A program made the position numbers and the translations under genes. A DNA stretch of 64,000 bases, taken from assembly GCF_000189635.1 (NCBI RefSeq), contig NW_002476431.1, positions 1-64,000 of the forward strand. Reading direction: 5' to 3'. The DNA is from Tetrahymena thermophila SB210 (Eukaryota; Ciliophora; Oligohymenophorea; Hymenostomatida; Tetrahymenidae). Shown piece after piece: positions 1 through 11,400 of the stretch (positions within the stretch are counted from its first letter, which is position 1; every line of letters starts with the position of its first letter). Below the pieces are notes generated by a model that saw only the letters and a program-made list of their open reading frames with translations, had not been told where the DNA came from and did not search any database.

Positions 1-31
1 AACCCCAACCCCAACCCCAACCCCAACCCCC
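1..31. repeat. Macronuclear telomere, five C4A2 repeats
   Basis: Five perfect AACCCC hexamers are followed by one extra C, then unique AT-rich DNA beginning TATTTAATT. The uniform C4A2 C-strand repeat is the Tetrahymena telomere; Paramecium mixes C4A2 and C3A3. The window therefore begins at the physical end of a macronuclear chromosome. Unique DNA from about position 32 is the subtelomere, where telomerase added repeats after programmed chromosome breakage. Confidence 0.98.
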
Positions 32-668
32 TATTTAATTAAATTAAAAAATATTTAATTTTTGAATTAAAAAGAACTCAAATAAAATAGTTAGATAGAT
101 TATTTAGTTTTCTTATCATAAATTAATTGCTACTGTTTTCAAATAATTAAATAAAAAATAACTTTTATTTTTTTTCTATTTAAGAAAGCCAATAATGAAT
201 TATAAAATATAAAAAGGTTATTTAATCAAATCCAAATATGTAAAGAACCTATTTAACATTAAAGAATTTTCTCTAAATTGATTAGTTATGGATTTTTGAA
301 TCAAGATAGATATTTATCTATTTAAACACTCATAAATTAAATTTTTTCGTTTAAAAAAATTATTTTATATTCAAATTTTTACTTTTATTAAATTTAAAGA
401 TTGAGAAAAATATTTTTAATAATTAAAAAAATTTAAGTAATTTTCTTTTTTATTGTTTTATGGATTTTCGAAACCCTCAAATTAATTCAAGTGTTAATTT
501 TTGAAGATTTATAATGTATATTTATTTTTATTAAATAAATAATTTAGTTAAATGTTATTATAAATTAAAAAATAATTTAAATTTATAAATATGAAAGCTA
601 AAAATTGATTAATACTTGCATACACACACATCTGAATATATATATTTACATTTAAAATATTTTTATAA
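32..668. other. Subtelomeric non-coding DNA
   Basis: Very AT-rich sequence between the telomere and the stop codon of the first gene. I see no reading frame with coding character and no subtelomeric repeat family. A short CA/TA-rich run lies near 618-655. Confidence 0.6.
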
Positions 669-1382
669 TCACAATTCTTCATTAACTACTTATTAATTCT
701 CTTCATTTTTTACAGGCTCATCAGAATTTTCTTTTTTGTTATTTTAATAGCAAAGTTTATATAGGCAATTTGTGAGTTTAATAGCTTTTTCATTAACTAA
801 ATGAGGGAGGGCAGCTTCAATATCATAAATACATTACTCTGTTTCTCCTGTACATGTTTTCAATTTATTTAGGTCTTCAGAACATTCTTCGTCACAGTCA
901 TCAGCAAGTTTATAACATTTTTCAGGGTCAGTGAGAGCATTTTTGACACAAAGGAATTCTTCGTTTTCATTTTTACTTCTTTGTTTTTCAATTTACTCTT
1001 ATTGCTTTTCTAAATTTTCCATGATATTTTTTTATATCAATTCCATATCTGCTAAAGGTTATCCTCCAAACATACCACAAACTTCATCAAAACATTTTAT
1101 TAATTCTAAATTTTTAGGATGCTCTGCTCTTTTTTATCCTAATTTGAAACATTCAATATCAAAATCACTATCATTTAATGGCATTTAGCAATCATTAAAT
1201 AATAGATTGAATTCGGCTCCACACTCTTTTATTCCAAAGCATTCTTATAACTGCTTGTGGCATTAGCCATGTTCTTCATTAGTAGAATCATCTATACATC
1301 CTCTTAATTAAAGATTATTTATAGCATAACTTTATCCTATCAATACAAGATAAATAACTATCAACAATTTTATTCTGCTCAT
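669..1382 (-). CDS. Secreted cysteine-rich protein, 237 aa
   Basis: Single exon read with the ciliate code, from ATG at 1382-1380 to TGA at 671-669. The protein opens with a typical signal peptide, MSRIKLLIVIYLVLIGQSYA, so it should enter the secretory pathway. The mature part has 16 cysteines spread through most of its length, an even number compatible with disulfide bonds, and is otherwise acidic and Q/E/K-rich. A charged helical stretch around residues 110-130 separates an N-terminal and a C-terminal cysteine cluster. I do not recognise a domain family. It is the gene closest to the telomere and is transcribed toward it, on the opposite strand to its neighbour. The function is unknown. The frame is convincing because of the signal peptide, the cysteine pattern and the absence of any in-frame TGA. 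Confidence 0.85.
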
Positions 1383-1849
1383 ACTTAAATCTTATTCTTA
1401 ATTTATTTTGTAAAATAATTAAAATATCTTTTTTTGATTTATATTTTTGATGAAATATATTCAAAATTTTTAAGAGGATGGCTGTTATTAAATGACAATT
1501 TTTCTGTACGTGTTATTATTTAGTAAAGATATTAGATATAAATTCTTTTATATCTAAAATCTTTTACATTTTATATGAAAGATTTTTTTTATCTTTCATT
1601 GTAAATTTCATTTTAATTTCTTGATTTACCACCATATTGCCTAATTTAATTTATAAATGATAAAGCCTTTTTTTAAAAAAAAAAATAAATTTTTAAACTA
1701 GATTTTATATTCGTTTGCTTGTTTAAATTATTATTAATTTTTAATTATCAAAAATTTATATTTTGAATCTAATAACAACAAAGATAACTTAAAAAGTTGT
1801 AATATAAGTAAAGCGTAAAGTAGAAAATAGATAAAAAAAGAGTTACTAA
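1383..1849. other. Divergent intergenic region
   Basis: AT-rich spacer between two divergently transcribed genes, so it should hold both promoters. No specific motif is recognisable by eye. Confidence 0.5.
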
Positions 1850-2404
1850 ATGGATAACTATGAAAATTTGAATAATTAAATAGAATAGTAATAGATGAAT
1901 AGTTAACAATAAAATATAGATGATTAAGTTGTTTAAAAGCAAGAGGAAGATGAATATAATGATGAAAATAATCTTGAAACTTTAAATAAGGTTGATAAAT
2001 TATAAAATGTTATGAATAAAGCTTTAGAGATAGTTGGTTTATACAAAAATGAAATTGATGAATTAAAAAGTAAGATAGGTGATATGAAAGAAATAATTCT
2101 ACAAAGAGATTAGTAAGATAAAGAAAGAGCTATTCCTATAATTAACCAACTATCTTTAATTTATCGAGAAGAATTTAGTAAATTAATAGATGAAAATAAG
2201 TAGTTAGAAAACGAATTAGCCACAGCTATTAAAGAAAAAGAAGAAGTTGTGGAATAGATTTATTCTTGCGTTGATAAAATTAGACTGCTCGAAGGATAAG
2301 TATTTAAAGGAGACATACCTCCTTACTAAAAGAAAAAATTATTAGAACAATAATAATAGTAATCGAATTTACATTTAGTTGATAGTAAAGCATAACAATA
2401 ATGA
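1850..2404 (+). CDS. Small coiled-coil protein, 184 aa
   Basis: Single-exon frame from ATG (context TACTAAATGG) to TGA at 2402-2404, with many TAA/TAG glutamine codons. The first ~45 residues are rich in N, Q, D and E. From about residue 50 to 150 the sequence is strongly heptad-like (for example EIDELKSKIGDMKEII and KQLENELATAIKEKEEVVEQ), consistent with a parallel coiled coil. It ends in a glutamine-rich tail. No catalytic motif, signal peptide or membrane segment is visible. It may be a structural or scaffolding protein, but no family can be assigned from sequence alone. It is divergent from the cysteine-rich gene and lies upstream of the RNB array. Confidence 0.8.
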
Positions 2405-3256
2405 ATGTTATAATGTTAAAATAGTTTAGAAATATTGAAATTTTTATAATAAAAACAAATTAAATTTTTCAATATTAAAATTTCAGTTTCAACTTAAAAT
2501 AATTTATCTAATATTAAATACTTTAAAATGCATGTTTTATAATATTTTTAATTATTTACTCTAATATTATTTTTTAAGCTGAAACATTAGTGTATTTATT
2601 TATGTTAGTAATAAGCTATAAATTTATCAATTATTTTATTTAAAATAATTCATTTTTATAAATTCATTTCTATCAATCGTTATAAATAAAAAATAAAGTT
2701 ATTATAAAAAATTTATTTTTAACTTTAAAAATTGCCTTTTTTAAATCAAATTTATTTTTTTCATTTAATTACATAATAAGTAATTTTGAAATTTTGTTCA
2801 AATTAAATATCAGTATTTTTCCTTAAGCTTCTCGCTACATATTAATGAAATTAATACAAATATTATCCTAGATTTAAATAGACTAATCTAGATAGTTTAT
2901 ATATTTGTATTTATAACACAGTGCGTGCATGCGTAATATAAACATTTTTAAAATAATATATGTTTATTTTTATTAATAAAAATTTCTCAATCTATTTCAA
3001 AATAAAAGAGTTTTTTTTTATACATGTATAAATAAAAGTATTTTAATTTAAAAATATCTTTTTTTATTTGATACATTATAAAAGTTTGTAAAATTAATGA
3101 AAAATATACAATTTAATAAAACTTAATCAAGATTTAATAGATTTTTTAGTTTTTAAAATCACAACCTAGCCTAGATTATCAAATAAAAAATAATTAAATT
3201 AAAAATTAAGAAAAACACTTGAGCCAAACAAAAATCTTGAAAAAAGTAGAAGTAAA
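2405..3256. promoter_or_regulatory. Upstream region of first RNB-array gene
   Basis: AT-rich spacer. From about 3020 to 3256 it is clearly related to the DNA upstream of the next two array genes: an AAAGTATTTTA motif, a block around AAAGTTTGTAAAATTAATGA, and a leader ending in AAAAAAGTAGAAG just before the ATG. Because this block was kept in three copies, it probably contains the promoter and 5' UTR. A GTGCGTGCATGCG island at 2922-2934 is locally GC-rich and not explained. Confidence 0.5.
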
Positions 3257-6200
3257 ATGGATGCAAATAATTATTAATAAATAAATAATGTTGGAGAAAT
3301 ACAAGATGGTTAGTTTTTTGTAGATGAATATGGATAAAAATTTTTGTAAAAAACTTTTGATTAATAAAATATCAAAAAAAGAATATTCTTACATAAAAAT
3401 TACTCAGGAAGAGCTTTGCATTAAATGAAAGTTAAATACAGACTTATACAACTATAAAACTAATAATCAACCAATTTAAAAACCAATTTAAAAGCTGTTA
3501 TTGAATCTGTAGAAGATACATATAGTGAAATCAAACCTCTAATCGGATTCTTTTCTCACACTCCTAAAAGACCTAGTATCGACTTTAATCTTTAATCAAA
3601 ATAGCTAGGAAAGACAAACTTAAAAAAGGTTTACTTTTTCCCTTTGTAAATAAACTATCCTACAATGGTTTTAGAGTTGGATTAGTCTTCTTAAACTTGT
3701 TAAAGTGGAGATATCTTTAAATATTATTATATTGTGAAGGTTATTGACTGGCCTGAAAGGCTTTCTAGAGAAGGTCCTTTAGTAGAAATTATAGATAAAA
3801 AAGGAATGTTATATGATTAAGAAAGTGATTGCTAGGCTTTATTAGAGTCATTAAACATGAACATTACTATCTCAAGAGAAGAAAAAGAGGAGGTTGATAA
3901 AATAGTCAAGAATCACTAAATTTCATTTTAAAAAAATAAGAATTCAAAAGAATACGAAAGTCTAAATGTTTTTACTATAGATTAACAAGGAGCTTAAGCC
4001 TTTGACGATGCGTTTTCTTTTTAAAAAATAAATTCATAAATACTTGAATAAGAAATTAAATTGGCTAAGCAACCAAAAATAATTTAAATAGTTTAGAATT
4101 AACCAATTAAAGAGAAGGATAAAAACAAAAAAGTTAAAAATGGTAAAAAAGCTAAGAAGGGAGATATTTGTGTAAAAAAAACAATTTATTTAGAGTTTAA
4201 TCATAATCAAAGTGAAGCTAGATAAAAATAATAAGAACCTAGCTAAAGCATTGAAGAATAAAAAGATATAGATTAAACTATCAAATAATAATAAATTAAA
4301 GAGCCAGAAGAATAAAAGCAATCAGAACCAGAATAAGAAGATACTGAATGTAGTAGAAAAATATTTAAACTTGGTATCCATGTTGCTGATTTATCTTAAA
4401 GTATTAAAAAGGATACACCACTGTACAAGGCTTTGGAGAAAAGAGGATAAAGTATTTATGTTCCACTAGGAAAAAATAAAAGCTTTGTCAAGCATATGTT
4501 ACACAGAAAGCTTATTTAGATCTTCTCTTTAAAGACTGGAGAAAAAAAGTAAGCTAAAAGTTTATTTATCTGTATAGAAAAGGGCTAAAATAACTAATTC
4601 ATCTTTCATTGGGATTCTTTAAGACTTGAAAACTCCATCATTGAAAGTAAATAAAACTATTATTATGAAGAATTCGATTCCTACTTGAAAGATAATAAGT
4701 AAAATATAAGTGATCTTTTTAAAGATGATCATGATGAAGAAGAAGTGAGATCAGATTATGATGACGAAGATGATGCAATTGATCCTCATGAAACAGAATC
4801 GAACACTAAAAATAAGAGCTTAATTTTAACTAACGAGGAATTTCTAAGTTTCTTTAACCTCGGAGGTTAGCTATTCTAATAGAGAATATAGAAAGGTTAA
4901 AAGGCATTCTAAGAAGAAGATACAGAAAAATGTAAATTCTTATCATCAAAGTTGGTTGAAGAGTTAATGGTTTTTTATAATCAATCTATTTCGAGATAAG
5001 TTTTAGTAAGTTAATAGATCTTTTAAGGTTAGAATGATATTGAAAAAAAAATATAAGTGCTCAATAAAGAAGCAAAATAGATGAAAAAGTCAATAAAAAG
5101 TAATAAAAACTTAATCGAAAATAAAATAAAGAGAGAAAAAAAAGTTATTAAAACTAATAAAAAGTCTATTGACACTCTTCGTAAAAACATTAAGCTTACT
5201 ATAGAGAAAATAAAAAATAGCCCTAAAAATCTTATGGACTATGAAAATTTAATATCTACAAATTAAAAAAAGATTGAAGAACTCAATAAATAAATTGAAT
5301 AAATCAGAATCATGGAAGAAAGCGAGTTTATGCAAGAATTTAATAAAAAGAAAAAGAAAAGAGATCAAAAAAAGGCAGTAATTTAATAAGAAAATAGCTT
5401 TTAAGAAATAGAGAATGAATAATTATCAGATTCTTACCCAAATTAACTCTCGTAACTTCCTTAAGAATAATTAGGAGATAATTTACCATCAGAGCAATTC
5501 GAAGAGGCAAAAATTTTAGAAGGAGAGCAAGATATTATTTAAAGTAAATTTTTTAATAATCTTAAATAATTTTTTAGATAGCCTATGCCTCCAATACTAT
5601 TATTATTTAAAAAAAAATTACCCCCTTTTTTTTTACGAGTTACAAATTTATTTAATTAAGTTTTAAAATAAAAATTTTAATAAGCAGTTAGTGATAAAAG
5701 TGATGACAGTGATGAAGAAAGTGATAAAAGTTATGAAAGCGATGGAGAAAGTGATAAAAGTTATGACAGTGATGATGAAAGTGATATTAAATCAGATGCC
5801 ACATTACAAAATAACAATTAAGTGCAGAATGACTCAGATAATATTTATACAGCTTTAAAAAAACGCTTAAATTAGTAGTTAAAAAACTTAAATACGCAAT
5901 AAGAATAATTAGATGAAGAATTAAACAATTTAGATTTTAAAAAAAATTCCAATAAATATGAAGAAGCAAAATAATCAATTTATGTAACTCTAGATCATTA
6001 CAAGAAAAAATGTGAATAAGCTGGATTTAATAACCTAAAGTATGATTCCCTCTTAGAATTTTAATCATCGATTGATAAATTAAAATAGGCTAAAATAACT
6101 CCAATAATTAAAACTTATTTGATCTTTGAAAAAAGAAAAATAGTTAGATAATTAAATGAATACTTCGCCATTTGTGATAATGAAAAAAAATAAAAAGTGT

Positions 6201-7279
6201 AACTTGATTAGAAAATCTAGTAAAAAATATAATAAAAATCAAAGATTATCAAAAAAATTAAAGATATTTAAGACAGAATAAAGTAAGCTGAAAAGAGTGA
6301 AGAAGAGTAAAAAATTAAAGATTTAGAGCTATAAAACCAAGAAAAAATAGAAGTTGAAGAAGAAATATAAAGTGACGATAATTAAATGGAAATAATACCT
6401 TAAATTTAAATTGAGGATTAAGAAAAATCATTTAGTCAAGATGAGGATGAGGATGAGGATAATATTAATATAGCTTAATTAAAAGAAAAAAAAATCAATT
6501 AACTTTAAAAATAAATTAAACATAAACAAAAAGAAATTTAAAAAATTTAAAAATAAATTCCAAATGAAAGTAAAATTTAAGAACTTAATTCAAACTTGGA
6601 AACATACTAAAAATAATCAGAAAAACTAAAAGAATAAATCAAAACTTAAGAAATCTAGATTGATGATCTCAAAAAATAATTAGACGAGCTTAAGTCAGAA
6701 ATTTAAAAAATAAATTAAAATATAGAAGACGAGCAAAAAAATTTCTAATAATAACTTAAAAAAGATATTCAGGAAAATTACAAATATTTTGATATAACAC
6801 CTGAATCTGAAAAATATTTATCCCTAACTAGTCCTATAAGAAAGTTTAATGATATTTAAGCTTAGTAATTCATAGAGAATTATTTGAATACAAAATTTTC
6901 TAAAGAATTTGATTAAGAATACAGAGAAATAATTAAATCAAAGCAAACTAATAATAAGATAAAAAATCAAGTGGCTTAATTCTTAGAAAAAGCCTAAAAA
7001 ATAAAAAATTGCAGAAAAATGATTCTTCAAGCTCAATTTGATGAATCAGAAATTCTTCAAATTAATTCAAAAATTATTTATAAATTCATTATCTATGATT
7101 TCTTTTTGCCTAAATAAAGGCAAATTGTCTAGCTGAGAAATGATAAAGATAGACCCTAGTTATAATAAATTTTTTCAATATGGAATGGTTAAATTTAAAC
7201 TAGATAATCTCTTCCTTATAATTACACTGTTGCAATTGCTACTAAAAATAATATCAGGCTAATAAATTTAGATTTTTGA
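3257..7279 (+). CDS. RNB-domain (RNase II/R/Dis3-like) protein with split catalytic domain, array copy 1
   Basis: Open frame of 1,340 codons (ciliate code) from ATG to TGA at 7277-7279. Residues ~15-225 resemble the cold-shock/OB region of Dis3/RNase R, including a KVIDWPE segment at ~161-167. RNB landmarks follow in order: FTIDQQGAQAFDDA at 239-252, FKLGIHVADLS at 370-380, LVEELM at 566-571 and TSPIRK at 1191-1196. They are separated by extra segments: a K/Q/E-rich loop (~256-365), a coiled-coil and Ser/Asp-rich insert (~590-915) and a second coiled coil (~975-1175). The patch at 922-972 (AGFNNLKYDSLLEFQ...IVRQLNEYF) matches the normal RNB segment between the two inserts. A degenerate S1-like tail ends the protein. 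The second of four catalytic aspartates is Ala248; D242, D250 and D251 remain. It has no PIN domain. A 144-nt in-frame stretch (5544-5687) with GT/AG ends may be an intron, which would give 1,292 aa. RNA binding is likely; nuclease activity is doubtful. Confidence 0.88.
5544..5687 (+). other. Possible 144-nt intron in RNB copy 1
   Basis: The segment starts GTAAATTTTTT, ends TTTTAATAAGCAG and contains a C5T9 pyrimidine run. It is a multiple of three and has no stop here, so copy 1 can be read either way. The homologous 141-nt segment in copy 2 contains a TGA, which is the main argument for splicing. Against it, weak protein similarity (QPM...PPF) to the corresponding coding part of copy 3 suggests that the segment was once coding. 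Confidence 0.5.
5688..5795 (+). repeat. Ser/Asp-rich coding repeat in RNB copy 1
   Basis: Imperfect repeats of AGTGATAAAAGTGATGACAG type encode SDKS, YESD and DDESD units within the large insertion of the RNB domain. Copy 2 has only about one unit and copy 3 has a different, much longer repeat at the same site. This acidic serine run would be a good casein kinase 2 target (inference). Confidence 0.75.
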
Positions 7280-8484
7280 AAAAATAAATAATCTTTTCAA
7301 AAATATTTCATTTTTAAAATGATTTAAATTTTTGTAAATGTTTATCTGTTTTTATATCTTATTATTTTATTAGTTTTAAATAAATTTTATCTAAATTATT
7401 TTTAAAATATTTAAAGATAATTAACTGGTGTTTTTTATAAAATAAAAAATGATTTAAATTTATTATTAATATTAAGATTTTTTTGAAATTTTTATTATTT
7501 TTTGTATTGATAGAATTTTGTTTAATGTTAAAAATATTTAATGTTTAAAAATAAAATCAACTTATAATTCTAGGAAGTAGTTTGTTTGTTGATTAATTAG
7601 CTTAGCTACTTATATATTTATTTTTTCTATTATGGTATTTTCTTAGCTACTACTTTTTTAATAAACTCTATATATTTTAAGATTTTTATTACTACTATGT
7701 ATACTATCTAAACTTTCTATTTATTATTACATTTACTATTACTAATCTTTCTACATTAATTAAGTAATACTTAAATTTAATATTTCCAAGTATAAATAAT
7801 TAAAATAAAATTTGTATCAATTTATATTATTTTTATAATCAATGCATTCTTTTTGTAAAAATCCTTTTTATTTTTGTTCATTTTTTTTCTGGCTTTACTT
7901 AGCTATTAATCTTATTCAATTTCCATTACTTTTACAAAATTTAATAAAAGTAAGTGTCTAAAATTTATGTTTTTTAATTATAATAATTCAATCACGAAAA
8001 GTCCAAAGATATATTTTTATTAAAAAGAGGTAAGGAGAACAAGAATATAAAAACAAAGCTTTTTGAATCAATAGTTTCATCATAAATAGTTGGGATGCAA
8101 GTAGATTACTTTGAAAGTCAATATATAGTATAGTATATGTGTGGAATAAACATTTTGAAATAAGTATATCAGAATAAATATCTATTTTATAGAAAATAAA
8201 AGTATTTTACTTTTATGTTCATAAATTAAAAGTATTTTATATTTTCAGTAGTAAAAAAAAAGTATTTTAATTTTGTGTTTTAATTAGAAATTGTCTTTTT
8301 TATATGATAAAAGTTAGTAAAATGAATGAAAAATAGACAATTTAATCAATTTTAATCAACATTTGATAGATTTTATCGATTTAAAAGCACTGTGATCATT
8401 ATTTCAAATATAACTAAATTAAAAATTAAGAAAAATACTTGATTAAAAATATCCAACAAAAATCTTAAAAAAAGTAGAAGAAAA
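7280..8484. promoter_or_regulatory. Spacer between RNB copies 1 and 2 with duplicated 3' and 5' blocks
   Basis: Two parts are related to other spacers of the array. About 7540-7700 (ATAATTCTAGGAAGTAG...TTAATAAACTC) reappears at about 18160-18300 downstream of copy 3. About 8070-8484 (AGTTGGGATGCAAGTAGATT, repeated AAAGTATTTTA motifs, then the leader) reappears at about 12730-13144 upstream of copy 3. The shared 5' block is the likely promoter. No gene is seen in 7700-8010. Confidence 0.6.
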
Positions 8485-11400
8485 ATGAATCAAAGAAATA
8501 GGAACTAGTAATAATATGTTGAAAATAATAGAAATAATTATAACATGAGAAACTAGCCATATAGAAATAATAATAACTAGATAAATAAGGTAGGAGAAAT
8601 ACAAAATGGTTAGTTTTTTGTAGATGAATTTGGATAAAAATTTTTGTAAAAAATTGATAATTAAATGAATATCAGAAAAAGAATATTCTTACATAAAAAT
8701 GACTCAGGAAGAGCCTTGCACGAAATGAAAGTTAAATACAGTCTTGTAGAAACATAAAACTAATAATCAACTAATTTAAAAGCTGTTATTGAATCTGTAG
8801 AAGATACATATAGTGAAATCAAACCTCTAATCGGATTCTTTTCTAACACTCCTAATAGACCTAGTATAGACTTTGATCTTTAATCAAGATAGCTAGGATA
8901 CGCAAACTTAAAAAAGGTTTACTTTTTCCCTTTGTAAATAAACTATCCTACAATGGTTTTAGAGTTGGATTAGTCTTCTTAAACTTGTTAAAGTGGAGAT
9001 ATCTTTAAATATTATTATATTGTGAAGGTTATTGACTGGCCTGAAAGGCTTTCCAGAGAAGGTCCTTTAGTAGAAATTATAGATTAAAAAGGAATGTTAT
9101 ATGATTAAGAAAGTGATTGCTAGGCTTTATTAGAGTCATTAAACATGAATAGTACTATCTCAAGCGAAGAAAAAAAGTATGTTGATAAAATAGTCAAGAA
9201 TCACTAAAATGCATTTTAAAATAATAATAATTCAAAAGAATTTAAAAATATAAATGCTTTTACTATAGATTAACAAGGAACTTAAGCCTTTGACGATGCG
9301 TTTTCTTTTTAAAAAATCAGCACAAAAATTCTTGAATAAGAAATTTAATTGGCTAAGCAACCAAAAAAAATTTAAAAAACATAGAATTAACCAATTCAAG
9401 AGAAGGGTAAAAACGCAAAAGGCAAAAATGGTAAATAAGGTAAGTAGAAAGAGATTTATGTAGTAAAATAGGCAGATAATTAAGAGCCTAATCAAAATGA
9501 AAGTGGAACTAAATAAGAATAATAAGAACCAAACTAAAGTATTGAAGAATAAAAAGAAGTTGATTAAACAGTTAAATAATAATAAATTTAAGAGCCAGAA
9601 GAATAAAAGCAATCAGAACCAGAATAAGAAGATACTGAATGCAGTAGAAAAATATTTAAACTTGGTATCCATATTGCAGATCTATCTTAAAGTATTCAAA
9701 AAGATACACCATTGTACAAGGCTTTGGAAAAAAGAGGTTAAAGTATTTATGTCCCACTAGGAAAAAATAAAAGCTTTGTCAAACATATGCTAGACAGAAA
9801 GCTTGTTTAAATCTTCTCATTAAAGGCTGGAGAAAAAAAGTAAGCTAAAAGTTTATTTATCTGCATAGAAAAGGACTAAAATAATTAATTCATCTTTCAT
9901 TGGGATTCTTTAAGACTTGAAAACTCCATTATTGAAAGTAAATAAAATTATTACTATGAAGAATTCGATTCCTACTTGAAAGATAAAAAGCAAAGTATAA
10001 ATGAGCTTTTTAAAGATGATGATGATGAAGAAGTGAGCTCAGATAGTGATGAAGAAGATGATGGAATATAAACTCATGAAGCTGAATCGAACCCTAAAAA
10101 TAAGAGCTTAATTTTAACTAACGAGGAATTTCTAACTTTCTTTAATCTTGGAGGTTAGCTATTCTAATAGAGAATATAGAAAGGTTAAAAGGCATTCTAA
10201 GAAGAATTTACAGAAAAATGTAAATTCTTATCATCAAAGTTGGTTGAAGAGTTAATGGTTTTTTACAATCAATCTATTTCGAGATAAATACAAGTAAGTT
10301 AATAGATCTTTAAAGGTTAGAAGGATATTGAAAAAAAATTAGAAGTGCTATAAAAAGAAGCAAAATAGATGAAAAAGTCAATAGAAACTGATTAAACCTA
10401 AATCTCTAATAAAATAAAGAAACAATAGAAAGTTCTTGCAACTAGTAAAAAGTCTATTGATACTCTTCGTAAAAACATTAAACTTACTGAATAGAAAATA
10501 AAAAATAACCCTAAAACTCTTAAAGAATATGAAAATAAAATATCTACAAATTAAAAAAAGATTGAAGAACTCAAAAATTAAATTGAATAGATAAGCATCA
10601 TGGAAGAAAGCTAGTTTGAGTAAGAATTTAATAAAAACAAAAAGAAAGGAGCTCAAAAAAAAGCAGAAATTTAATAACAAAACTGCTATGAAGAATTAGA
10701 GAAGGAATAATTATCAGATTCTAGCCAAAATTAAATCTTACTTTCTTAAGGATAATTAGGAGATAATTTACGCTCAGAGAAATTAGTTGATCAAAATATT
10801 TTACAAGGAGAGGAAGATATTCAACCTTTTTCAAGTAAATTTTTTATTAATTTTAAATAATTTTTTACCTATACTCCAATGCCATTTTTATTAGGATAAA
10901 AATAAAATTTACCCCCCTTTTTATGATTTACAAATTTATTTAATTAAGTTTTAAAATAAAAATTTTAATAAGCAGGTAGTGATAAAAGTGATGACAGCGA
11001 TGAAGAAAGTGATACTGAGTCCAAAGACACATTACAAAATAACAATGAAATGCAGAATGACTCAGGAAATATTTATACAGCTTTAAAAAAACGCTTAAAT
11101 TAGTAGTTACAAAACTTAAATAAGCAATTAGAATAATTAGATAAAGAATTAAACAATTTAGATTAACAAAAAATTTCTAATAAAAACGAAGAAGCAAAAA
11201 AATCAATTAAAGATACTCTAAATTACTACAAAAATAAATGTGAACAAGTCGGATTTAATAACCTAAAGTACGATTCCCTCTTAGAATTTTAATCATCAAT
11301 TGATAAATTAAAATATGCTAAAATAACTCCAATAATTAAAACTTATTTGTTATTTGAAAAAAGAAAAATAGTTAGATAATTAAATCAATACTTCGCCATT

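Noticed and set aside
931..1188. Standard-code ORF of 85 codons on the plus strand
   Set aside because: It is the antisense of the secreted cysteine-rich gene read with the ciliate code.
9232..10680. Hydrophobic standard-code ORFs on the minus strand inside RNB copy 2 (also 15044-15322 in copy 3)
   Set aside because: They are the antisense of Lys/Glu/Gln-rich coding sequence, which always yields Phe/Leu-rich shadows.
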